The notes beneath the pieces were generated by a model. That model saw nothing but the letters and a program-made list of their open reading frames with translations. It did not search any database and was not told the DNA's origin. From positions 93,431,284 to 93,495,283 of the forward strand of contig OZ035962.1 in NCBI GenBank assembly GCA_964034945.1: DNA of 64,000 nt, read 5' to 3'. The stretch is from Chrysopilus asiliformis. Lineage: Eukaryota > Arthropoda > Insecta > Diptera > Rhagionidae. How positions within the stretch are numbered: position 1 is the first letter of the stretch; each line of letters opens with the position of its first letter. The position numbers and the translations under genes were made by a program. Of this stretch, positions 34,706 through 48,000 are shown piece by piece.

Positions 34706-37700
34706 ATGAGAGCACAATGTTGTTGTGAAGGTTTTAAAGATATTTCTCCGGAAAAATATAACAACGATGTCAATCGACAATTTCGAAAATTTGGTGATTT
34801 CAAAATAACAAAAGAACTAAACAAAATTTTGGAATCAGAAAAATCTGAATCAGGAAAAAGAGATTTTAATAAAGAAATTGGACCGCAACACCAATTTCAA
34901 AAATCGGTGGTGGGCAAGTATCTTGCGAAATTGGGATTGCCGCCTTGGTATCGTACACTTTCTGAAAATCAAATTCAGGCTGCGGATGGCTTACTGGATA
35001 ACATTCGATTTGATATTGAAGAAAATTCAACTGAATTCTGTCGCAAGGCTTTGAGACAGTTAGGAATTTTCCCGTTGCCAAGTAGAGTTAAAATAAAATT
35101 CCTACTTAAAATTTGTGGTAGAAGTGATCTTGCTTTTCTTTGGTTTATCATAAAACTTTTTTATAAAACCCCGTTGAATATAAAAAGCTACACATTTTCT
35201 GTTAATGAGCAACTGATATTTTCGGCAATTTGTCACCTGGATATGGTAACAACTTTTCGCGAATTGGACAAATTAATCCCGAAGCCTGAAGTGAAAATAA
35301 TCAGCAATTGCAGCAATAAATTAGGCAGGAATTTTGAACGATATGAAATTTATAAGGACAAAACATATGTAGTTCCAAACGAGGCCAACAGATGGTTCGG
35401 CGAAACAAATCTAACGGATATAAGAATTCGTTTAAGTGGAATAAATATAGCCCGAGATATTTTGGATCAACATATTGGAGAAATTTTGTCAGACAACTTT
35501 GACAAATCCAATATAAAAAGCGTTATTTGCAAAAGACATGAAATCATGCAAGAGGCCCAAAAACAATTCGGCAAGAAACTTGAATATTTAGCACAGAAAA
35601 AGTGCTTGAAACATTTTGATCTTTCTTCGTGGAAAGAGGTAAAAATAGTAAGTTGGCCATAAAATACAACACATATTTAGGGGGTGGGCAGAGAAGGGGT
35701 GGCAATATTAAATTCTATACAATAATAAGTGGGGTTCAAAAAAGCGAAAATTCGCATCAAGTATTTTATGGTCAGCCCCTAACAATCTTCTCATGTATTT
35801 TATAATTATTGTTTTTTCTAGAAACTGCAAAGAAAAGTCTTAGATAAAATCGACGCTGAATTAATAAAAGCAAATAAAAATTTCAAAGCTTTAGAGCAAA
35901 AATACCAACAACGAACTTGGATTCGAAATACCGTTCGTGATTTTTTGGATAATTTAGAAAAAAACGCCCAGTCAAATGAATTATTGAACGACGCCAACCC
36001 TTGTCAGTGCAATTCAGATAAAAAAATTGATAAAAAACGCTGTTCGTGCGATATTGATTACGCGGAAGGACCAAAACCAGAAAAAGTCTATTTCAGGATT
36101 TGTAATCGCAATTTCCCATTTAAATTTTACTACGACAAAATATATCAAAATGACAAAATTTGTAAGCCAGATCCTGTTAAGCAATGTATCGACAGAGCTT
36201 TAAATTTGGATGAATATTCCTCCGAAGATGAAGCCATTGCGGATTGCTGTAAGGAAATGTGGGAAAATGAAGTCAATCAGGCGAGACAAAAAGCTGAAAA
36301 TGAACATAACGAAACGGAAATTCCATCTAAAAATGAAACATTAAAGTTAAATTTTAACCCTCGTAAAAATTTAGACGTGGAAAGGATTTTAAGGAAAGCC
36401 TTGAGAGAAATGCGTAAAAACCCAAAATTTGTTTTGGCTACATTGCCATGTGTTGAAAGGCTGCCAATTTTAAAAATCTGGATAAGAAGCCGATTTGGTA
36501 TCGTGGATTCAAAAAAAGAACGCCAAAGAAAATTACAAGAAACGACGCAAATATTGGAACGGATTCAAAATACCGCTACGGCAGTTAAAATTCCGAGGGT
36601 TTGTGATATTTCGAGAAAACGAGATCTTTCATATCAGGATATTGAGAAGTTTTTTGAGAAGGTAATTCTTGACTTTTCTAAAAGTTTTTGTGTAAGAGGT
36701 TGTCCAAAAAATAAAATACGTCACACATTTGTTAAAAAAAATAGAAAAGCTACAATTGCCATAGGGGAGACCGGGGCAAGTTCTAACAAATTTTGAAGAT
36801 TGGGTCAAATTTTTTTTAACAAGTAACATTTTTGATATTGTTTTTATATCTAGCCATACTGTAGGTCTTCAGGTATCATAAGAAATAAAAAAAAGTTTCA
36901 ACCAGGTAGTCACTATATGAAAAAAATCATTTTTATGAAAAAATGTCATCTGTTAAAACTAACCCCGGTCACGGGGCTAGTTTTAACAACGATGGGGTAA
37001 GTATTAACTAACATTAGTTTTAACATGGAAATAATTAAAAGAAAAGAATTTTTTTTCACAAAAATTATAAAATAAACAAAATAAATATCTTTTAAAATTC
37101 AAATATATTAATTATCACAAAAACTAATAAAATGAACCAAATAAATATCCTTTTCAAGGAACATAAATTGACAAAAAAAAATAAGTCGTTTTAAAAAACA
37201 AAAACAATTATTATTATCTAAAAAAAGGTTTCAGCGAAGCTTTTTTGTACATAATTTGTATCTATAAAAACATAGTATGAGAATTCGTACACTATGTTGT
37301 CATCGTCAGTATGTATTAACATGTGTTAATACTTGCCCCATGGGTTTGTTAATTTTAGCCCCGACACTACTTTTTTTGAATTATTAACCACACACAAAAA
37401 TATAGTTAAGGATTGTAAAAAACCAAAGGATATTATTAATTATAGCTTCATTAACTTACATTATCGACAAAGTTATATTCAATAATATAAAAAACTAAGA
37501 CAGAAATCAAAATATTGCAAACCATAAAAAGTTCGTTTACCAGCTAAAATTCGGTCTCTGTGCTTAACCCTCACTGGCAATGAACTGTTCATGACTATTG
37601 AGTAACGATATGATCGACCTTATCGAGTGATGGACAAAAACCAAATTTCGAGATTGTGGCTCCTATATTTCGGCGGGAATAGGCTTGTTAATACTTACCC

Positions 37701-38807
37701 CTGTTAATTCTAGCCCCGGGTTCCCCTACTCTATATGAGGACAGACAAAATTTTCACTTAAAAAATCCATTTGTATGGGAGAAGGGGAAGGAGTGGTCCC
37801 ATTGAATTTAGATTTATGGAAGGTTATGTAAAATCATATTCTAAACATAATTCGTATTTATAAATTTTTCGATATCATTCACCGTTTTCGAGAAAATTAC
37901 AAAAAACTGTCGCGTTTGTGTGAGGGAGAGGGGGAAAGAATGGTCTAATTTTGCCCGTTTAAGAACATAGCATTGCTATTTACTAGAAACGCCACTGTAA
38001 ACAATTTCAATACACTAACTCAATTCTTTCAAAAGTTTTGGTGTTCAGTTTTGGTGTTCAGGGACAGACAAGCATCAGGTATTAGAAAAAGCAATTTTTA
38101 ATAAAATCTTTTAAAGTACTACAAACGGAAAAATTTTTGGGCGTTGTTTAACAAAAATAAAAGCGAGATAAACTTTTTTTTTTGTTGTGCTTTTATCGCG
38201 CTTTTATTTCTGATACCTAATGCCACAAAATTATAGTTCATTTTAACAAAAGTTTTTTTTTTAAAACAGTTATTTAATTTATTTTTTATTTTGTGCTTTT
38301 TATTCATTTTTCATTTGGTTTTGACTCAGTTTTCGATGTTTGCGAGCCTTGCGAAGGTTTTGCGAAATGAAGTGTATACCCCTATTGTATTGCCACCACA
38401 GTTATGTACGTATGGTAAATTTCAAGTCAATCGGATATGTGGGTTAAAATATGATTAAAAAAATTAGAGTTACGCATTTTATGGACAACCAATAAATCTC
38501 TAAAAACAGTAAAAGTTTAAATCAAAAATTCTTTTTCTTTAAATGTTCACAGAAAAATGAGCTTTTATATGATTATTTTCGAAAAGTAAAATTTGAGATA
38601 TTGCAACGGAGCCGATTGATAATGGAATTAATGGAGTCTTATCAATGCACTTCTGGACCATCGAGGAATAACTTTTTTGCTTATTTACCTTCCAGCGAAT
38701 ATGATATTTTACCGTTCAGACCATGGAAAAGTTATGAATTCGTGGATTCATTCAGATCGTGGAAAGCAAGATTTTTGATAAAAAAGAATGAAAAGTCACT
38801 TAAATAA
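34706..38807 (+). CDS. uncharacterised three-exon protein (675 aa)
   Basis: Exons 34706-35638 (311 codons), 35822-36661 (280 codons) and 38553-38807 (84 codons plus stop) all join in phase 0, with donors GTAAAA and GTAATT and acceptors TTTTTTCTAG and TGTTCACAG. The start ATG gives MRAQCCCEGF. The protein is basic, with no signal peptide or clear transmembrane span. It has two cysteine clusters: CCC at the N-terminus, and CQCNSDKKIDKKRCSCD at about residue 372 (positions 36001-36051), which might bind metal. LPPWYRTLSENQIQAADGLL and WIRSRFGIVDSKKERQRKL look like conserved blocks, and stretches around residues 280-340 and 500-560 are helix- or coil-prone. I do not recognise the family. Long continuous frames joined by three phase-consistent exons support a real gene. 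Intron 2 (1.9 kb) is almost entirely repeat. Confidence 0.8.
36738..38090 (+). repeat. family-C repeat, copy 2, split by an inserted element (intronic)
   Basis: The left piece (36738-36763, tagaaaagctacaattgcc) and the right piece (37727-38090, ctctatatgaggacagac onward) together match the uninterrupted copy at 4126-4440. They lie on either side of the TA-flanked element at 36764-37726. The whole lies within intron 2 of the unknown gene. Confidence 0.65.
36764..37726. mobile_element. TA-flanked inverted-repeat element (963 bp), mariner-type MITE
   Basis: The ends read GGGGAGACCGGGGCAAGTTC and, reversed, GGGGAACCCGGGGCTAGAAT, followed by TAACA in both. TA flanks both sides (36762-36763, 37727-37728). 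Inside are further self-complementary units (AACCCCGGTCACGGGGCTAG) and repeats of gttaatacttrcccc. There is no transposase. It sits in intron 2 of the unknown gene. Confidence 0.7.
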
Positions 38808-39084
38808 ATTACAACGCAAATACTTGTCATAAAACAGGAAATAAATTTTAATATTTTTTTTTTTTTCGAATTAAAAGTTTTGATTAAATATTTTGTTCTT
38901 ATATATTTGTCGGATTCAAACTTATAAAAAAATCTTACACTAGGTATAAATACACAAAATTTACCCCCCTATTTAAAAAATTACAATTAAAGTTACTTCT
39001 TAACAACAAAAAATAATATCACGGATTTTTATAACTAAATTTTAAAGATCTTTAACAAATATGTAAAAAATTCTCGCAAACACT

Positions 39085-42000
39085 TCAAGCTCTACTTAAT
39101 TCACTTGTCTCCTGTTTGTCTCTGCTTCTTCGGCACCATAACCAATTTTTAGTAGCAAAATAGTCTTCGATTTCCTGTAAAGTTCTGCCTTTCGTTTCTG
39201 GCAACAGTAAAAATGTGAAAATGGACGCCGCAAAACTGGCAATACCAAAAACTATAAAGAGGCCATGCGTCCTGAGGACTTGTTGGGCGATTGGAAATAG
39301 TTTTGCCACGGCAAACAACGAAATATTAAACGCTGCAAAAATATACCCAGCAAATTGTCCACGAATTTTAGCAGGCAGCAATTCTCCCGTCATAATACCA
39401 GGCATAACCATGAAACCAGTGTTGCAAGCAATATACGAAAGGATACAGAATCCTGCAACGTAAATGTCGAATGTTGTTTTTGGCTCGCCGAGACGGATGT
39501 ACGTGTAGACTCCGAAAATTGTGGCACTCAAAGCGGATCCAAGTCCGACAGTTATAAGTAAAAAGCGTCGTCGCATTACAAGTAACAGGAAACAAAATAC
39601 AATCGTACACATGAGCCGCACAACAGCAGTCATAACTGCGGCCGTCATAGTGTTAACATGGCCACCATATTCGGAAATCAAGTCAACAGCATAGAATACA
39701 ACAATGTATGTTCCCGATAAAATCTGCAACAGATTGAATCCATTGATGATTAGTAGTGGTTTCAAAGCTAACGGTTCACAGCAGCCATTAAGACGATTTT
39801 CCGATGACTTGTTACTATTTTTTTCATTTTCTGATCGCTCAACGAGCATATTTAGTTCTCGTTTCGCTGACATTTGATCACCACGGATCCAGAGAAGTGC
39901 TTTGGAAGCTTTTTCCAAATATCCTTTTCTCGCCAACCAGGCTGGACTCTCCGGAAGTAGAAATATGGCAACAGCTGCAAACATTGGTAAAACAGTGGCA
40001 CACCATGCAACCTCACGCCAATGTAGCTCAGATCCAAGCGCGTAAACTAGTAAAATTCCCATTGAATACGAGACGAATGGAACGCCCACCAATAGTCCAC
40101 GTAGTCGGGGTTGGGCTATTTCCGCAATTAAAATCTGAAAAGGATAATTTTGAACATTAAAGTAGTGCAATTTAAATTTAGACAACTTGATGTGGTGATA
40201 AAACGAGAATTTTTTTTTTGATTTCCGCTTTAAATTTTTTTTCAAGTCGGGGGAAAATTAAAATTATTTAGAATTTTTTAAAGGGTATATCCTATTTCAA
40301 ACGAATTTCATGAAAGTTGGTATGCAAGTTACTGGTATTATTGATTGCAAACTATATGCTATATGTTTTTTTATTTGAACAACCCCTTCTCCTTAGAATA
40401 CAATTTTAAATTACATTTTCATAAATCATATCCCAATCGTAGTGACTGTTCACGGGTTACACTTCACAAACCTTTTTCTAAAAAACGGGCCGGGTTCGGA
40501 ACCAAGGGAGAACTGCGGTCGTGTTTGTTGAGGCTTAAAACCAACCCCACAAAAATGGGTTCAGGTGCTAGTATTGTATAAGCGATGTGTAAGTCTTGTG
40601 GAACCTCCATATAACGAAATCTCTATATAATGAAATTTCTATAAAATCCCTATATAAAGAAACGATTTCTTTATATGGAGGTTTCACTGTAAATTTAAAA
40701 TAATAGAGGTACAAATGTTTTATGCATGCAAAATTTGGAATACATTAAAAGTTTCATGATTTAAAAATTCAAAAAAAAAATAATTCGATGCTTGAATTCA
40801 GAACAACAAACACTTTTCGTATATATAAATAAAAGTTGTAACATAAATCAAGGTTTGCCTGTAATTTGATTTAAACACCCTGTTCTATGTTATAAAATAC
40901 TACAACATAATTTTGAAGGTTTTAGAAATTCAAAACAAATAATTAACTTTTCTGAAAATGATTGTAAATCCTTGGACGTCTGTTATGTACTGTGGGTCAA
41001 GCTGATAAAATTGCTTTAATTCAATTGGATACGCAATTAGATTGAAGATATAGGTTTGGCCGTGTGCAGTAATCAAGGGAACTAAGCGTTGGTTGATGTC
41101 TTCCTGTATTTTATAAATACTTCTCTCAATGACCTAAAGATCCATTCATATGTATACTCAAGTTACCGCTTTCTTATATCTACGCAACCCAAAAATAAGT
41201 ATAAAGTATTCAAATTCACACAAATCATAGCACAGATCTTTGTATATGTATAGCGGATTAATTGAAACGTTTTTAGTATTTACGATACATAAAAGTGAAG
41301 AAAAAAGTCTATTCTGTTTAGATTTATGACATGATTTGACATCGGTAATGAACGCATAATAAATGAGCTAACTTGTCTAAGGACGCTCCATCAGTTGTGC
41401 ATTTATCGTGTAATTTGGATTTGAATCTTCCGCCCGCTATTGTTGACATTGTTTACTACCAAAGATATACTCGTACTTTACGAACTTAAGTCAATGAACG
41501 ACCTTGTCACCAGTTTGTAACCGCTCGTGTGATTTCACTCTTAATAATGTCGGTGATTTCGGATAAATTCAACTATAGCTGAAGTTCAGGCCTACAGATA
41601 ATTTTGATTTTTTGTTAATGGCATCGGAATTTATAAAAATATCACGAATTAGGTTAAGTGCAAATTTTTTCACCACTCAGCGGTGGTAATTTGGGGTAGG
41701 TCGTGGAATTAATTTAAAAATTCTTCAGAGTATGAACGTTTTTCGAAAATTAATGTTTTAATGTAATTGCAAGAAATCATTAAATTGGCGGCTGTCGTTC
41801 ATTTCCAAGAAATTTACCAATTTTTAAAGTGTTTCATGGGAACATTGTTTTTTTTTTAATTATTTAGTGCGAAAGTGATGTAAAGTCACAATGGGGTGAG
41901 ATTCAGGGTCAGAGGTCTGTGACGAAAGTAGTGATATCTTTGAGTAAGTGGTTTTTACGGTGTAATCTCAAGTATAATCCCACAGACGTACCACTTGCAT

Positions 42001-45000
42001 AAAATATAATTAAAAATATTGGGGTAGTATTTTTAATCATATTTTGATTCTAAATCGGACTTTATTTTGGCCAGATTCACTCTATTTCTGGAGACAGGAA
42101 AAAGAAACCTTTAAGCTACTTTTTTGATATCGAAAATATTATCTTTTTGTGATCTCCAGAAGTAGAGTGAATCTGGCGAAAGCAAAGTCGGACTCAGAAT
42201 CAGCGACGTCAAAATAGCCTAAAATTCAATATCTTTGGCACAAAAAATGTCGTTTTTGTTGGGAAATTTTTTTTAATGAACAAAACTTTTGTACGATTTT
42301 TTTCCTTTTAAGTTTTTTATTGATTTTTTAACTTAACCTTCTTCCGTCCGTCGGGTCTAATTTGACCCAAACAGAAATTAGTTTCCTTGTAGCTTTAAAA
42401 ATATTTATTTTACGAACCTGAAATTTTTTGGCTTTGTCTTATTTATTGTAAATCAGCAGTATGCAAAAATTTGGTAACTTTCGATTAACCGTTACACTGC
42501 TACAGAAATAGTCGCACTAAGGACCTTCGGGTCTAAAATGACCCAAGGCAGTTATTCGTATAACAAATCTTTAATTCCCTTATATTAAATATATTAGTTA
42601 TTGTTTTTAAACTATATCTAGTAAACGGAGCTAAGAACTTTGACCGAACGGGGTGAATCTATACTTCTCGGATATAAGAAACCTTTTGTTGGGTGTCAAT
42701 TGGGAAAAACTCAACTACCATGTTGGTATTATATTTCCCAATTTTTGTATGAAGTGATTCTTATGGTATTTCATCACTCATTTTGGAATTGCAGTAAGAA
42801 TGTTTTAGTTTTCGTTGCTTAGTTTTTGCGATAAATTCCCGAATATCTGAAAAAAGATTTGTTATGCGGTATAGTTCTCTAGTTCTAATTTTTGGCCGCT
42901 ATTTTCGGGGAGAGTTCATTGGAACAATATATGTCTTTTGGGGTTATACATATGTTCTTGTATGTTGTAAAAATAATTGTCCATAAGATTTGATGATCGT
43001 AATACACGAGCAGTTCGCAGAACTACCAATAAGTTGGCCCCTATTCGAAATTTGTGGAATAAATGGGTAGAAATATTGCCCCAGTACTAATAAAAAAATA
43101 CTAATACTTCCAAATGCAGCATTTCTAAATAGTAGCTTTATATGCAAAACACTTACACACAATATATGCGAAAATTGCATGAACTAGTTTAGAATATTGA
43201 TCTATGACTAAATTAAATAACCAATGAATCTAGATTTTGTTTTTTTTTATTTATTCTATTTAACAAAATTTCGAAAAATATAAAAAAAAACTGGTATTTT
43301 GATTTTTGTATACACTAAATCTCTATAGGTCAAAATAGACCCGAGGAACTTTAGCGTGATTTTTTTTGAGGGACGGATGAAGTTAAGAATGACCAGTTTC
43401 GTTTTTCTTTTAAATTTTACTTATATTTATATTTGATTAAAAATATAGTTAATAATTTGAGAGGATTGAAACTCAATAGAAAAAGTATTAAAAAAGGTCA
43501 AATTCTAGAAATAGGATTAAATAATTTTACCGGTGTAGCAAACTTGCTCAAGAATATAATCTTTTGAACTATAATTTCGTTAATTTTAACTGACGCCAGT
43601 TAAAAAACAGGTGTTGGAGCAGTACTTCAAAAAACGTAGATATGCAATATTGTCCATTCAAACTAATTAATAAATTTAATATGAACTTGCCTATACAACA
43701 TTTCAATTTCATTCATACACTAAAATACAAATACACCTTATCATGTTAATAAGTTAAAAAAATTGATGTCTTTCAGTTTAATGTTTCATTTTAATCAAAT
43801 ATTACCTTGATTTTGAACCCAAAGTTGCGCTGATGAATGACCGACCTTACAACACTTTTGAACTTAAATAAATCGTAATTGATGGGTTCAGGGACAAAAT
43901 TACCTGCCCTTGACAAAATATTAAATTTAAGTGACCGCAAAGTAACCACATGTCTTCTATTAGCCATCAAGTTCGCATGATTGTAACACGATCAGAGTGT
44001 ACAGAATTATTTAGTGTAACTGTTCGTCAATGATTGTTAGTCAAGAATCTCTTTTGCCCCTGGATAATAAGATTTCGGGTCACTAACTTAGCCCTTGATT
44101 GCATATTTCACAAAACGAATCAAGTACCTCAAATATGAGTCGAGTGGCTCATATTGTGAAGGTATATTTGATTAAAATGGAAACAATTTCGCCCAGTGTA
44201 AGATTAACAGACTTATATGACGTTTTTATAATTAACGAAAGATGAACATAGCCTTGACACAATTAATGTTGGATTTTTAGTAAACATGCATTTGTTTTTT
44301 AAATACTTTTTGGCAAATCTTAAGATATAAATAGTGCTAGGTTAACAAACACAGTAAATTAAAAAAGTAAGGATTCAAATTTAACCTAAACTAATAAAAA
44401 AATGTGTAAGAACTTCCGCAATGAGTTTTACTCGATTTGCACAATGGACCAATTTAAACCCGGAACTATGATTATATCATACACCCTACAATAGAACTTT
44501 ATTAGTTCTACATAAATCACGGTCAATGCCGCATTTAAATTTGTCCTAGACGAAATGTTTACCGTGCAAACGCAATTGCCGTTTATTATGCGCGTGTGTA
44601 GGCGGAATGCACTAGCCGATGTTTTGAAGATGTTTTGACGGACTGCAACAAATGATTGGCATCGTGCACAACGCGAATAAAGTGTGTCTGGCGTTTATAA
44701 ACAAATTGCAAATCTACTATAAGTAGGTTAACTGTTTACTATCTAGTTGACCTAGTCAATGATGCATTTTATTATCTAATACTAACTGAGTGCATACAAT
44801 GATAACGTGTATTTTGTGATAACAATAATTGTGGATTTTTTTTTGGGAAATTACCCACCTGTGCAGGTGCTCCGACAAGTCCAACGGCAATTCCTGCTAT
44901 AACTCTTCCGGTCATCAGCCAAATGTGTGTTGGTGCAGCAGCCAGGAGACACCAACCTCCTAACAGAGGAAATATTGACAAAAGAAGAGCTGGTCGACGT

Positions 45001-48000
45001 CCAAATTTATCGGCAATTGGACCCGAGGCGAATGAACCGATTGGCGTCGCAAGACTATGCACACTTGCTGTAACGGTAAAAATAAATTTAAGTTTATATA
45101 AAAGGTAGAAATAAACTTTTTTTAAGCAAATTAATAAAAAATGTCACTTGTGACCAACACAAAACTTTCCTCTGATATATTTAGTTTCGGTAAAAAGGAA
45201 TATTTTTTCAAATATCTCGACCACCGTTCAAGATACGTAAAAACCGTTAAGGCAAAAAAATATGGAAAATTTTATGTCCTTTAAGTTTCGTTATATTTAT
45301 CTTAGCCCATAAAAGTGCATAGTTTTCGAGAAATGTTCAAAAAACTGTATTTTGTCAAAAAAAAAAAACATGTGTATGAGGTCCCCTTTAAAGCTAACGT
45401 TACTTTTATAAAAGTTGGTAGAAAACTAAGGACTGTATCGAAAAGTATGGAATCATGAAAAAAGCGTTGTTACTTTTTATAAACGTTTTATTTTGTATCG
45501 CACTTGCTTAAAATATTTTTATACAAAATAAAGTCAATTATTTTTATGTTTTGACTATTTTTCGCACTTTCCGTCGAATGCTGCCTCGTTTGAGATCATT
45601 TTGGACCCTTTCAACCAATCCTTTTTAAATTGGTCTAAAGATTCCGAGGCCTGGAACTTCGTCCGCAAGTTCCTCTTCATTATTGCCCAAAAACGTTCAA
45701 TAGACCGACTCTGGACAGTTTGGCGGGTTCATTTCCTTCTTTACAAAATCCTGTTTTTTGGTTAGACAGTGTCATAAAGTTTTCTGAGACGAGGTTTCAC
45801 ACAAGCTGCCTGTTTTTGAGTCCGCTTCAGTAGCCGTTGCTTTCGGTAGGTTCTTAGCCCATTCCGCTTCTTAGCTCGTTGAACCATACCGACAGTAGTT
45901 CCACATTTTTTCGCCACATCTCTAACAGAAGCACTCCGTTTATTTTTGATAGCAGCACAAATTTTTAGGTCCAGTTTTGGGCGACTTGGACCAGCAGTAG
46001 GATTCTTGGCAAAAATCGATAAATAACGATCTGGAAAGATCGCTAAGGGTATTATTTTGCACAGGTGGTTAATTTTCCCTCTGGCGGCGAAAATTCAAAT
46101 ACAATCTTGACAGTAGCGGCAAATTTAAAATTTGTTTTAAATTCGACATATTTTGAAAAGTAAATAAAATAACAATTTTCTTTCGAAAAAGTCTAATATT
46201 TAGCTGTGAAAAGTATTTATATAAGTCGGGCGGCCAGCCGGCAGTTTTTTATGCAATTCTAGATGGACTTCCGCACACTTTTCCTTTGAAAAACAAAATA
46301 GTAAAGTGTCCGAAAATCGTTTTAGAATTTCCCCGGATTAGCCAAATGAAAAGGTTTTACGTTTTTGGGAAAAAATTTTAACAATCACAACAAAAAAATG
46401 TCAGAAATAAACACAAATGGTTGAGGTTAAATACAAAAGATTTTTTCTTGCTGTCAGCAATTTCGATTGAATTCAATTTTATTGCACTTTCTTGCTGCCA
46501 AGATGTGTTTCCCTTCCTCTTTCCGCACTACAACCGGTTTCCGCTGTTGGCCTCCACAAGCAAGAGTAATTTTCATTTCGCTGTGCGTGAAAGATTTTTT
46601 TTCATCAGCGGTTTGAAAATTTCAACTTGATCACAAGGTAAAGGCGAATTTAATTTCGTTTTTTTTTAAGGAAAAGGGAAATGCGAGTAATGTTTAGACA
46701 ATTAAGGGACGCATTCAATATTTTATTTCGTTTTTGCCAACGCGACAACAATTAAACAACATTCTTAAGTGGACGAAACTCAAACATTAGTGTTTATCGA
46801 CTGGTACGAGAGCAGTCGTTATGAAAATTCGTATTGGAAGGCTCAGCATTGCCAGAGTCATAGTCGAGGGTAATTTTATTGGAAAGTTGACAGCGAGAAA
46901 CAAATACAACGCCATTTTATATCACTACCACAAACGTAAAAGCTCTTATTCGTATTTATGGATAACGACATCGCTATGGATAACTACATCGTTATAAGTG
47001 CCAAGAATCCTACTGCAGGTTTCCGGCCAGATTTCGGTTTGTCTTCGAAGGAGAACTCCTGTCCAAATTTTCTGATGGCGTTGTTCACCGCTCTATAGCT
47101 GACGTGCTCTAAAGTGGCGATCTTGCGCATGGAGATTCCTCTTTGTTGACCCATCTGTCCACAATTCTTTTTCTTTGCTGCGGCGAAAGTCCTTTCATTT
47201 TAAAGAAAAATACTGAATTGAATAAAATGCCGAACTATACGTGTTGTATGACTCATTCGCAATGCTACAAAACGAACATTTCAATTTTAGTGAGTCACAG
47301 TACCATAAAATTAACAATTTCAAGTGATTCCATACTTTTCGATACAGTCCTTACGATTTTCGTAAAACTTATTCACAAAAAATTTTAAGTCGTTAGTTCA
47401 ACGCATTCTCGAATTATTTAAAATACATAAAACGAACAGACCGACAGATCGACAGACAGTTGCACGGACATACACATATTTTTGCCTGAAACAGATTTCG
47501 TACTAATCAGAATGTTTCTATCTACCTCCATTCTCGAGTAACAAATTAATTATGGGAAAAAATGGGAAAAAATGTTGAAAATGTAACAATAGATATTTTG
47601 CTATGATTTTTTTAAACATAAATAGTAGCCGTTGGAGCCGGTCTTCTAAAGTGACTAATCTATAATTTATTAGACGGTATTAGAATTCATAAATCAAATT
47701 TTCTCGACCTCGCTGTTTGCCAATTATTTAATAGAAATTTGGCACATAGGTCCAATTTAGAGAACTACGAGTATTTTATGATAAAAACGACGAGGTGACA
47801 ATCATCTGATAAGGCAAATACCCTGGAATTTGTCAGTAGGTAATTTACGAGCATTACCCTATGTCGGAAGTACAAGCCGCTTGTCATTCGTCCGCTACAA
47901 ACGGTCGATTGCGCACCATACGTTTGCAGAAAATAAAGACTTTCCATGGCCCCAAATTGAAAGTATTATTATTTTTTGTTCTGTCATATTACGATTTAAT

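Larger units (their letters stand above)
45160..47600 (-). repeat. family-B DINE-like repeat, interrupted by a Tc1-like element
   Basis: The left piece (45160-45428) and right piece (47352-47600) are the reverse complement of the copy at 4680-5215. The right piece has the agaccgacagatcgacagac GTCY-type run and the ttctcgag...tacctcc head; the left has the cgagaaatgttcaaaaaact and gttacttttataaaagtt blocks. The break falls inside a gaaaac...gttttgtaaaact segment that is continuous in the 4680 copy. It lies in the 6.2-kb transporter intron. Confidence 0.7.

Noticed and set aside
39215..40160. Open frames antisense or out of frame within the last transporter exon
   Set aside because: Shadows of a strongly conserved transporter coding frame.
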